A DNA stretch of 22,207 nt, taken from a virus. This document shows, piece after piece, positions 5,226 to 12,318 of the stretch (positions are counted from its first letter, which is position 1; the number at the start of each line of letters is the position of its first letter). The notes under the pieces were generated by a model that saw only the letters and a list, made by a program, of their open reading frames with translations, did no database searches and was not told where the DNA came from. Location of the stretch: positions 1 to 22,207 of IMG/VR virus record IMGVR_UViG_3300020222_000193. One strand, 5' to 3'. The position numbers and the translations under genes are program-made.

Positions 5226-8110
5226 TGGAATATGGGACCGGGTTCATCATGCTTCCGTCGCCCCCGGCGGCGTTGGACGGCGTGGTGTCCTATCTCCAGG
5301 CATTGTATTCCACGCTGAATCTCGTCGAGACAAACCGGCTGATTGACATTTCGCGGCTGAAAATCCGGCTGGAGTCGGATGAGCCGCCGGACCCCGTTCC
5401 GGGCCTGATTTGGCTGGACACGGACGACGGGACCGTCTATGTCCGGAACGAGGACAATACGGGCTGGTACACGGTCGGGACGGGTGCGCCGGGGACATCC
5501 GGCTACAGCGGAAGGTCCGGCTACAGCGGGATGTCCGGGTGGTCCGGCCTCTCCGGTTGGTCCGGCTCCGGGGTGTCCGGCTATTCGGGCGAGGGGACGA
5601 GCGGCTATTCGGGAATGTCCGGTTGGTCCGGATGGTCTGGATTGTCTGGGTGGTCCGGGAGGTCCGGGTGGTCCGGGGTATCTGGGTGGTCTGGGTGGTC
5701 TGGATTATCCGGATGGTCTGGTTGGTCCGGGCTGGTTGGTGCGCCTGGGGCGACCGGCGCGAAGGGCGACCCCCCGTGGTACAACGTCAAGACCTATGGG
5801 GCTGTCGGGGATGGCGTCACGGACGACACCTCGGCCGTCCAAGATGCGGTTGATGCCGCGATTGTAGACGGCGGATGCGTCTATTTCCCGACGGGGACAT
5901 ATAAGCTCACATCGGAAATTGACGTTGATGGGATATGCACGATTCTCGGAGAGGACCGTTCTTCCACCATTCTGAAGTTCTACGGATGCAACGGCCTTGA
6001 CCTCAACTACCACCAAATCAGCCTGGAAGGGTTCATACTCTGGGATGGCGACGGAGACAAGACCGGGACCGGGATTACGCTGAATGCGGTTTATGGCGCA
6101 CCGTGGGCGCACATCTTCATGAAGAACATCTGGGTCTACGGGTTCAACCTCGGAATGGACATCAGCTATTGTTGGGAATCGTCGTTTGTCGGCGTGACCG
6201 TGTCAGAGGGGAGGTACGGGGTCAGCGTCACGGGGCAGAGCGTTAATATTCAATGGACGGGATGCAGTCTCCAGAGCGTTTTGACGAGCGCGGGGACATA
6301 TTCCGTCAAAGTCGCTACGGATGGCTCATACGACCCGGAGGGCATCACATTCGGGAACTGCCTCATGTTTGGCGGCGAAACGGCGGTTCGCCTGGAGACA
6401 GCCCCGTGGACGTTCTTCAACAACTGTATCATCGACGGGGCGGATGTCACGGGGGTTTATATTTCGGGCGGGGCCAGCGGCATAAAACTCATCGGGAACT
6501 ACATCTACACAGCCGGAACGGGGACCGCCTACGGTATTTATATTGCCGCCATCGTCGGGGCAACGTCGGTCGGCTCAACAATCACCGGGAACTATCTGCG
6601 GGCCGGGGGCGGGGCCGCATCCACCGGCATCTACGTCGGGGCGAACAACGAACATAATGTCATCAAGGAAAACACGCTCATCCATTTCACCACTTGCGAC
6701 GTGAGCGTGAATAGCTCCAACAATGTCATCGGGCCGAACACGCACTATTCGTCCGGCAAGACGGATAAGGACGTTTACCTGACGGCCTTGGGGAATGTTT
6801 ATCTTCCGTCCGTTTTGTCGGATGGGATGAAATCCACGGTACATTCGTTTGTCCGTGCGGTCCTGCCGGGGACGAACACGCTCTCGGCCGCCGCCGCCGC
6901 CATGCAGGACGGCGATACGCTCGTTCTTCAGGCGGGGACATACACGCAAACGGTCCCCGTGACAATCCCCGCGACGGTCAACAATTACGGCATTGTCGGA
7001 CAGGGAAGCGGGGGATACGGATACGACAACGCCACCCTGTCCGGGACGGTCATTCGGTTTACCGCCGCCGTCGACGGAATCACCAAAAGCACCGCCGACG
7101 CGGCCTACCGGAGTTGCCATGTCCTCCTCCAAGGGTTCACGATGGTCTATGACGTGAACTCGTCCGGGGCGGGGTTATGTGGTATAATGGTCTGGGGTAA
7201 TTCCGGAATGTCCCACAATCAACCAATGGTCACCCTGCGGGACATTCAGTTGACTTACGGGGCATCCGTCGGAAACAACTGGGAGGTGGGCGTAGACCTG
7301 ATCGATTGTCGAGAATTTCTCATCGACAACTGCCGCCTTAGAAAAGAATCCAACTCGTTTGTTCGGGCTGGCGTTTTGCCGACAAACACCGGCTTTAGGT
7401 TCCAGTCGTGCATGGGCGGCGAGATCGTCAATTCCGTCGCCTGGTGGTATGAAAAGAACTTCCATCTCACCAAGGCATCAGACGCCCTTATCAAAGACGC
7501 GACGAAACATGGTTGCGAGGGCATTTACGTGACGAACTGCCATGCCTCGTATGGGAGATACGGGTTTGTCCTGGGGTACAAATCGTTCGCCTGCCACTTC
7601 AAGAACATCGGAATCGCGGAAAACGCCGAATACGCTATCTGGGAAGATACGGCTTCCGGGACGGAAAACAGCGGGTATCATACGTTCGACGGGATTTATA
7701 CGGACATCGGGGAGGGGGCATGGGAGGGCGACTCCCCCCTCGTGGAATCCACCCACGTCATTTTTCTTCGTATGCCGGGGACCATCGTTAGAAACGGGAC
7801 AATCAACCTAGAGGGGAAGAACGCCAATGGGGTCGTCATCGACTCCGGGTCCGGGGCGGACGCGGACTATTGCATCGTTGGCGGCCTCATCTTCCGGGAT
7901 GGGGGGGTTGGGGGATCAAGTTGCGTCTGGAGCAACGCATCCCAAAACAGCATCATCGAGGGGAATATATTCCTGGGGACAAACGGGGCGGGGTATGACA
8001 TCACGGTCGGGGCCGGGAGCAACCAGACCTTGATACACGGGAACCAACTCGACATCGCCGTGAACGACGCGGGGACGGACACGGCCCAATACGACAACCT
8101 GGAGCATTGA
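5225..8110 (+). CDS. Tail fibre/spike with collagen-like stalk and two beta-helix modules, 961 aa
   Basis: ATG 5225 overlaps the previous stop. Residues 1-85 are a probable virion-anchoring part with an IWLDTDDGTVYVRN strand pair. Residues 87-181 are collagen-like with Gly at every third place. From about 186 the sequence YGAVGDGVTDDTSAVQDAV is the classic start of the pectate lyase 3 right-handed beta-helix family, common in capsule- or LPS-degrading spikes. Its coils run to about 530 (repeated NNVI/GNYI turns). A second module starts near 548 (GTNTLSAAAAAMQDGDTL, LQAGTYTQTV) with its own coils to the end. No separate C-terminal trimerisation or autoprotease domain is obvious. Receptor binding and possibly glycan cleavage are inferred; catalytic residues cannot be assigned by eye. 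Confidence 0.85.
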   Translation: MEYGTGFIMLPSPPAALDGVVSYLQALYSTLNLVETNRLIDISRLKIRLESDEPPDPVPGLIWLDTDDGTVYVRNEDNTGWYTVGTGAPGTSGYSGRSGYSGMSGWSGLSGWSGSGVSGYSGEGTSGYSGMSGWSGWSGLSGWSGRSGWSGVSGWSGWSGLSGWSGWSGLVGAPGATGAKGDPPWYNVKTYGAVGDGVTDDTSAVQDAVDAAIVDGGCVYFPTGTYKLTSEIDVDGICTILGEDRSSTILKFYGCNGLDLNYHQISLEGFILWDGDGDKTGTGITLNAVYGAPWAHIFMKNIWVYGFNLGMDISYCWESSFVGVTVSEGRYGVSVTGQSVNIQWTGCSLQSVLTSAGTYSVKVATDGSYDPEGITFGNCLMFGGETAVRLETAPWTFFNNCIIDGADVTGVYISGGASGIKLIGNYIYTAGTGTAYGIYIAAIVGATSVGSTITGNYLRAGGGAASTGIYVGANNEHNVIKENTLIHFTTCDVSVNSSNNVIGPNTHYSSGKTDKDVYLTALGNVYLPSVLSDGMKSTVHSFVRAVLPGTNTLSAAAAAMQDGDTLVLQAGTYTQTVPVTIPATVNNYGIVGQGSGGYGYDNATLSGTVIRFTAAVDGITKSTADAAYRSCHVLLQGFTMVYDVNSSGAGLCGIMVWGNSGMSHNQPMVTLRDIQLTYGASVGNNWEVGVDLIDCREFLIDNCRLRKESNSFVRAGVLPTNTGFRFQSCMGGEIVNSVAWWYEKNFHLTKASDALIKDATKHGCEGIYVTNCHASYGRYGFVLGYKSFACHFKNIGIAENAEYAIWEDTASGTENSGYHTFDGIYTDIGEGAWEGDSPLVESTHVIFLRMPGTIVRNGTINLEGKNANGVVIDSGSGADADYCIVGGLIFRDGGVGGSSCVWSNASQNSIIEGNIFLGTNGAGYDITVGAGSNQTLIHGNQLDIAVNDAGTDTAQYDNLEH
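5483..5767 (+). repeat. Collagen-like Gly-X-Ser repeat, 9-bp period, in tail fibre
   Basis: From Gly87 to Gly181 Gly recurs every third residue, with 25 Gly-X-Ser triplets and two one-residue breaks (near residues 115 and 123). Ten triplets have Trp at X, others Tyr, Leu, Met, Arg or Val. Proline is confined to the flanking GAP triplets. The DNA is an imperfect 9-bp minisatellite built on GGTTGGTCC-like units. Confidence 0.9.
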
Positions 8111-10299
8111 TGAAAATCTCAATCGTCATCCCGACCTACACCCACGACGTTATGCCGTGCCTGCGGTCTGTGTTCCAATACACCTCCGGGGCCGAGATCA
8201 TCGTCGTCGCCAACGGGTCTCCGCCGCCGAAGGTCGCGGCCCTCAGAAATCTTCCGGGCATCCGGCTCATCGAGTCGCCGGAACCCCTGGGATACGCCGG
8301 GGCCGTCAACGTCGGCGTGAAGAACTCGACCGGGGATTACATCGTCCTCCTGAACGACGACTGTCTGCTGTTGGAACAGCCCGTCAACCGCTGGCTGGAC
8401 CAGCTTTTGGCCCCGTTTTCGAGTCCGACGGTCGGACTGACGGGGCCGCTCTACGGATATTCCGCCCCGGCGGATGCGAACTTCCTGGTGTTTTTCTGCG
8501 TGATGATCCGCCGGGCCGTGTTCGACGCCATCGGCTATCTCGACGAGTCGTTCAATCCGGGGGCCGGGGAGGACACGGACTTCTGTATCCGGGCCGAACA
8601 AGCGGGCTTCAAGGTCGTCACGGCCACAGTCGGGCCGACCCGTCCCGAGGGCGGGCTTGTCATCGGGGACTTCCCCATCTACCACAAGGGCGAGGCGACC
8701 GTCGCCCATCTCCCCGGATGGGAGGAAACGTTCAAGAAGAACGCGCAAAAACTTCTGGAGAAATACAACAAGAAGTGGCGGCTGTCGAACTATTGTGAGC
8801 GGGCCGTCATCGGGGCCGCCGACGACGCGCCGCCCCGCGAACGGGCCAGGTACGAATGGGCCGCGAAACGAATCGTCGGACGGAAAGTCCTGGAAATCGG
8901 CTGTTCCTCCGGCTACGCCCTCCGGTTTCTGAAGGACGTTGACTACCACGGCATCGACAAGGACCCGGCTGTCATCGAATATGCCAGACGTCAGTTTGGG
9001 GACCATTTCGAGGTGGCCGACATCAACGCCTATGACTATGGGCAATATGACACCATCATCGCCTTCGAGGTCCTGGAGCATTTGGACAACGGGCGGGAGT
9101 TGGCGCAAAAGCTGAAGAACCACTGCCGGTGCCTGCTGGCGACGTGCCCTTACGACGAGACGCCGCTGTGGGTCTCGTGGCACAAGCTCTCCCATCTTGT
9201 GCCGGATAGTTTCCCTGGATTCAAGGCAAGATACATTTCGGCTGGCGGGGAAATAGCGACGCATCCGATGGGGCCGGAGACGATACTGCTGATGAGTTGG
9301 GGCGAGCCGGAGGTGCTGTGTTTTGTCCCGACGCGGGGGCGTTACGAGACGACCCTTCCGCTGACGTTGGCCGCCGTCATAAACCAGACCCGCCCTCCCG
9401 ATAGGGTGGTCATCTACGACGACGGGGACCACCGTGATTTGCGCGAAATCCCCATCTACCGGAGCCTGTTCATGCTCGCCGAGAGGAAGGGTATCTCTTG
9501 GGAGGTCGTGTTTGGGGACGGTTCCGGCCAGCACCGAGGCCATCAAATCTCCCAGGGCATGGGGGCTGCGTTTGTCTGGCGCGTGGACGACGACGAGATT
9601 CCGGAGCCGGACGTTCTGGAGATATTGTTACGGGATATGGGGGACGGCGTTGGGGCTGTCGGCGGGCCGTGTCTCGTGCCGGGGATGCCGGACGGGCCGC
9701 CGAGCGTCGGGAAGATCACGGAGCCTGGGCTTCCATCCCCCCAATGGCGGGTCGGCCAACGGATGGACGTTGAACATCTCCACAGCACGTTTCTCTACCG
9801 GCCGGGGATTGTTGATTACGACTCCCGGTTGTCGCCCGCCGCCCACCGCGAGGAAACGATTTTCACGCACGAGATTTTCCGGCGCGGCAAACGTCTCATC
9901 TACGAGCCGCGGGCCGTGACCTGGCATCTCCGCAACCCAGAGGGCGGGATACGCTCCCATTCCGACCGTCGGAATTGGGACCATGACGAGGGCGTGTTCC
10001 GGCTCAAGATGGCCGAGTGGGGGCGGGGGACGGACGGGAAGCTCGTCTATCTGGACTCCGGGCTTGGGGACCACATCGTGTTTTCGACGCTGGTCCCAGA
10101 GCTTTTGGCGCGGCACAAGAAGCTTGTCGTGGCCTGTTGCTACCCGGAGGTGTTCGGGGGAATGGCCGTCGAGTGCGTGAGCCTGGAGTGCGGGAAGATG
10201 ATGGGGGCCGACCCGGAGACGCACAACGTCTATAAATGGATGGCCGACCGGGCGTGGAACAGGCCGCTTGTGGACGCCTACAGGGGGCTGTATCTATGA
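8110..10299 (+). CDS. Multidomain glycosyltransferase-methyltransferase-glycosyltransferase, 729 aa
   Basis: ATG 8110 overlaps the fibre stop (TGATG) after GGAG; a TTG at 8107 is unlikely. Four parts are visible. Residues 1-220: a GT2 (GT-A) domain with ISIVIPTYTHD, the nucleotide/metal motif NDD at 82-84 and a GEDTDFCIRAEQAGF segment. Residues about 240-395: a SAM-dependent methyltransferase with VLEIGCSSG (motif I) and IIAFEVLEHLDN. Residues about 398-630: a second GT2 domain with FVPTRGRYETTLPLT and VDDDEIPEPDV. Residues about 640-729: LVYLDSGLGDHIVFSTLVPEL, like the N-terminal part of GT9 heptosyltransferases. It probably builds and methylates a glycan on the virion, the fibre or the host surface. 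The acceptor is unknown. Confidence 0.85.
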   Translation: MKISIVIPTYTHDVMPCLRSVFQYTSGAEIIVVANGSPPPKVAALRNLPGIRLIESPEPLGYAGAVNVGVKNSTGDYIVLLNDDCLLLEQPVNRWLDQLLAPFSSPTVGLTGPLYGYSAPADANFLVFFCVMIRRAVFDAIGYLDESFNPGAGEDTDFCIRAEQAGFKVVTATVGPTRPEGGLVIGDFPIYHKGEATVAHLPGWEETFKKNAQKLLEKYNKKWRLSNYCERAVIGAADDAPPRERARYEWAAKRIVGRKVLEIGCSSGYALRFLKDVDYHGIDKDPAVIEYARRQFGDHFEVADINAYDYGQYDTIIAFEVLEHLDNGRELAQKLKNHCRCLLATCPYDETPLWVSWHKLSHLVPDSFPGFKARYISAGGEIATHPMGPETILLMSWGEPEVLCFVPTRGRYETTLPLTLAAVINQTRPPDRVVIYDDGDHRDLREIPIYRSLFMLAERKGISWEVVFGDGSGQHRGHQISQGMGAAFVWRVDDDEIPEPDVLEILLRDMGDGVGAVGGPCLVPGMPDGPPSVGKITEPGLPSPQWRVGQRMDVEHLHSTFLYRPGIVDYDSRLSPAAHREETIFTHEIFRRGKRLIYEPRAVTWHLRNPEGGIRSHSDRRNWDHDEGVFRLKMAEWGRGTDGKLVYLDSGLGDHIVFSTLVPELLARHKKLVVACCYPEVFGGMAVECVSLECGKMMGADPETHNVYKWMADRAWNRPLVDAYRGLYL

Positions 10300-10769
10300 A
10301 AATCATCATCTCCCCCTACAGCCGGAGGCTTCGGAACGGGAACGAAAACCCAAAAAATTACCCATTTTGGGACAATGTTACCCAAAAGCTGGCGGGCCAC
10401 GAAATCGTCCAGGTCGGCGTCGTCGGGGAGCTGGGGCTTGTCACGGATTTTCGTCCAAATTTGCGCCTTGACGAACTCCGAGAACTTCTGAAATGGTGCG
10501 ACACCTGGGCCTCCGTGGACAATTTTTTCCAGCACCTGGCGTGGTCTGTCGGCAAGCCGGGCGTGGTCATTTGGGGCCAATCCGACCCGGAGATATTCGG
10601 TCATCGGGAGAACGTGAATTTACTGAAGGGGCGGGAGTTTTTGCGGGCAAACCAATTCGACATCTGGGAAACGGCGAAGATGAACGTCAAGGCATTCGTC
10701 TCGTCGGATGTCGTCGTCTCGGCCATTTTGGGGTTCAACCATGATAAGCAAATACATCACGAAGGCTGA
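10296..10769 (+). CDS. GT9 (heptosyltransferase)-like C-terminal-half protein, 157 aa
   Basis: ATG 10296 overlaps the previous stop (ATGA). The sequence resembles the C-terminal Rossmann half of GT9 (ADP-heptose:LPS heptosyltransferase) enzymes. It has an opening strand (MKIIISPYSRRLRNG), a central LRLDELRELLKWCDTWASVD, and FFQHLAWSVGKPGVVIWGQSDP, which parallels the family's DSGPMHLAAALGxPxVxLFG sugar-nucleotide site. The usual Asp-Ser-Gly is replaced by Asp-Asn-Phe. The N-terminal half appears to be the last 90 residues of the upstream protein, so the two may pair. The last 29 bases overlap the M15 gene. Activity is uncertain because the N-half is shorter than in complete enzymes. Confidence 0.65.
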   Translation: MKIIISPYSRRLRNGNENPKNYPFWDNVTQKLAGHEIVQVGVVGELGLVTDFRPNLRLDELRELLKWCDTWASVDNFFQHLAWSVGKPGVVIWGQSDPEIFGHRENVNLLKGREFLRANQFDIWETAKMNVKAFVSSDVVVSAILGFNHDKQIHHEG

Positions 10770-11160
10770 ATATCGCTGTCGGTGTTGCGGCGGGTATCCC
10801 CCGGACTTCCGGTTCGGGGACGATATGCCGGACATCTACGCGGACATCTTCGGGAAGTTTGCCGCGATTCGGGAGGAGTTTGGGCGGCCCATCATCATCA
10901 ACAGCGGGTATCGGTGCGAGCGGCGCAACGCGGCCGTTGGGGGAAGCCCGCTGTCAGCCCATCTTTTCGGGCTGGCCCTGGACATGGAGGTCGGGTCGGA
11001 TATGATGCGCCTCCGTGACATTGTGCGGAGATTGTTCCCGATTCTCCGCATGGGGTGGAAAAAGTATTCGGACGCCGGGCAGACGTTCATTCACATCGAC
11101 AATGCCTACCGCGTTTCGCCGCGCCCGACGCCGCTTTTTGTCCAGGGGCTGGAATGGTGA
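10741..11160 (+). CDS. M15A-type zinc peptidase, probable endolysin or virion lysin, 139 aa
   Basis: ATG 10741 gives an N-terminus (MISKYITKAEYRC) like other phage M15A peptidases; an in-frame ATG at 10708 would add eleven residues. Residues 51-67 (IIINSGYRCERRNAAVG) and the SxHxxGxAxD motif (S72, H74, G77, D81) match the family. The third ligand is H118 in FIHID. All zinc ligands expected are therefore present. These enzymes cut peptide cross-links in peptidoglycan (L,D- or D,D-endo/carboxypeptidase). No signal peptide is visible, so release would need a holin unless the protein is carried in the virion. Its place ahead of the ejection proteins allows either role. Confidence 0.88.
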   Translation: MISKYITKAEYRCRCCGGYPPDFRFGDDMPDIYADIFGKFAAIREEFGRPIIINSGYRCERRNAAVGGSPLSAHLFGLALDMEVGSDMMRLRDIVRRLFPILRMGWKKYSDAGQTFIHIDNAYRVSPRPTPLFVQGLEW

Positions 11161-11633
11161 AAATCCGACCGTTGGACTTGACGCCGGAGGTGTTCCGGCG
11201 GATTGTCTCGGAGATGATGCGGCCGGACAAGCTCCACGTCTCCGACGAGGAGCGCGACGAGTGGTCGGTCCTGAACAGGTTGGCCTGGATGTGCCACGGG
11301 GGGCTGACGCTGTGGGAGGGGTATGACTTGGCGGGGGACGGGGTGCTGGTGTTTTGGGACATTCGCCCCGGCCTGAAATGCACGGTCATGTTGGTCATTT
11401 GGGGGACATCGTTCTGGGGGCCGGACGTGGTCCGCGAGGCGCGGGCGTTGATGGATGATGTCGCGGTGCGGCACTCGCTCCGCAAGATGGAGTCGGAGAC
11501 GGCCTCGGCGGAGTCGGCGCGGCTGGCCCGCATGGTTGGGTTCGAGACCGAAGGGGTGAAGTTCAATTCTTTCATCCGCGACGGGGAACTGAAAGACGTT
11601 ACCCTGTTGGGGAAGTGTTTTGGAGGTGAGTGA
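11154..11633 (+). CDS. GNAT-like acyltransferase-fold protein, 159 aa
   Basis: ATG 11154 overlaps the end of the peptidase gene by seven bases; GTG 11157 is an alternative. The C-terminal part (SAESARLARMVGFETEGVK, then RDGELKDVTLLGK) has the layout of the GNAT fold's last helix and strands, where an Ala/Arg-rich helix precedes a Gly-Phe turn and an EG pair. The middle has FWDIRPGLKCTVMLVIWG, but I see no clear acetyl-CoA loop (R/QxxGxG/A), so it may be non-enzymatic. In T7-like gene order this is the position of gene 13, an assembly-related internal protein; that link is positional only. The stop overlaps the next start (TGATG). Confidence 0.6.
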   Translation: MVKIRPLDLTPEVFRRIVSEMMRPDKLHVSDEERDEWSVLNRLAWMCHGGLTLWEGYDLAGDGVLVFWDIRPGLKCTVMLVIWGTSFWGPDVVREARALMDDVAVRHSLRKMESETASAESARLARMVGFETEGVKFNSFIRDGELKDVTLLGKCFGGE

Positions 11634-12106
11634 TGGGCGCAGGAAACAGCGACATTCAGTTTACGGCAGGCGTCCCGCAAGACGTGGCCCAGCTTCGGCG
11701 GCAGTTGATTGCGTCGTTGAGCGGAAAAATGGGCCAGGGGGCGACGCCGTATGGGGGGCAGGTGGCCTACGGGTTCGACCCGCTCCAGCTTCAGGGGGCG
11801 AACATCATGTCGAACTATCTCTACGGGCGGGGATACCAGCCGTCTCGGGGTATGTCGGCTCCGATGTCCGGCGGGGGCGGGGGCATAAATACGGGTCCGA
11901 TAACCGGCGTCCCGACGACTCCGCCAGAGGGTGGGCCTGGGCCGTGGGACCCAGTAGGCGGTGCGCCGAATCCTGGGCCTACGCCTGGGCCTACGCCTGG
12001 GCCGGGGCCTGATCCGGGGGCGATTCCGCAGATGTCTCCGTATGCCCCCAAAAATCAGCAATTCACGACCCTGGCAAACCTTTTGCCGTTCCTGATGAAC
12101 CGATGA
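11633..12106 (+). CDS. Gly/Pro-rich virion-type protein, 157 aa
   Basis: ATG 11633 follows GGAGGTGAG and overlaps the previous stop; a GTG at 11630 is less likely. Residues 1-70 look folded, with LRRQLIASLSGKMGQG and a YGFDPLQLQGANIMSNYLYG segment. Residues 75-130 are low-complexity Gly and Pro with a PGPTPGPTPGPGP run, and the end is hydrophobic (FTTLANLLPFLMNR). The next gene starts within its stop (ATGA). The position in a block of internal-type proteins suggests a small virion or ejection component. I do not recognise the family. Confidence 0.7.
   Translation: MGAGNSDIQFTAGVPQDVAQLRRQLIASLSGKMGQGATPYGGQVAYGFDPLQLQGANIMSNYLYGRGYQPSRGMSAPMSGGGGGINTGPITGVPTTPPEGGPGPWDPVGGAPNPGPTPGPTPGPGPDPGAIPQMSPYAPKNQQFTTLANLLPFLMNR
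11972..12002 (+). repeat. 12-bp tandem repeat encoding Pro-Gly-Pro-Thr
   Basis: About 2.6 copies of CCTGGGCCTACG in the Gly/Pro-rich linker, in frame, giving PGPTPGPTPGP. A likely site of slippage and length variation. Confidence 0.75.
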
Positions 12107-12318
12107 AGCTCAAGGGTCTTTCCAAGTTCGAGAACGTTTGGCCGCGAAATCCGACCCAAACCGGCTTGTTGAGATTCATGCGCCTGCCGGGAGGGGACAT
12201 GAAAACGGCCTTCGGGGACGCCATGAAAAACTTCGAGTCGTCCAGGGGGCAATTCGATTTTTTTAAGGCCGTGAAGAACCCGTTCGCCGGGGAGGTGCCG
12301 AATGATGGACACATCTGA
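12103..12318 (+). CDS. Small basic hypothetical protein, 71 aa
   Basis: ATG 12103 overlaps the previous stop (ATGA). The product has Lys- and Phe-rich segments (MKLKGLSKFENVWPRNP, then FFKAVKNPFAGEVPNDGHI) and no membrane helix or known motif. Its end overlaps the next gene by 17 bases. The coupled start and tight fit support it as real. Probably part of the internal protein block; function unknown. Confidence 0.65.
   Translation: MKLKGLSKFENVWPRNPTQTGLLRFMRLPGGDMKTAFGDAMKNFESSRGQFDFFKAVKNPFAGEVPNDGHI

Noticed and set aside
5483-5767. CRISPR-like array
   Set aside because: The repeat is a continuous in-frame 9-bp coding repeat without spacers.
5605-5790. Antisense frame encoding a Pro-Asp-His repeat
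   Set aside because: It is the reverse complement of the collagen-like Gly-X-Ser repeat; the regularity comes from the sense strand.
7180-7188. TGGTATAAT, a perfect extended -10 promoter element
   Set aside because: It lies in the middle of the fibre gene with no -35 element and no gene start soon after; it encodes part of a beta-helix coil. Probably chance.
8119-9546. 475-aa open frame on the minus strand opposite the glycosyltransferase gene
   Set aside because: It mirrors the codons of a gene with clear GT2 and methyltransferase motifs. Its product is rich in Arg, Asp, Val and Pro with no recognisable domain.
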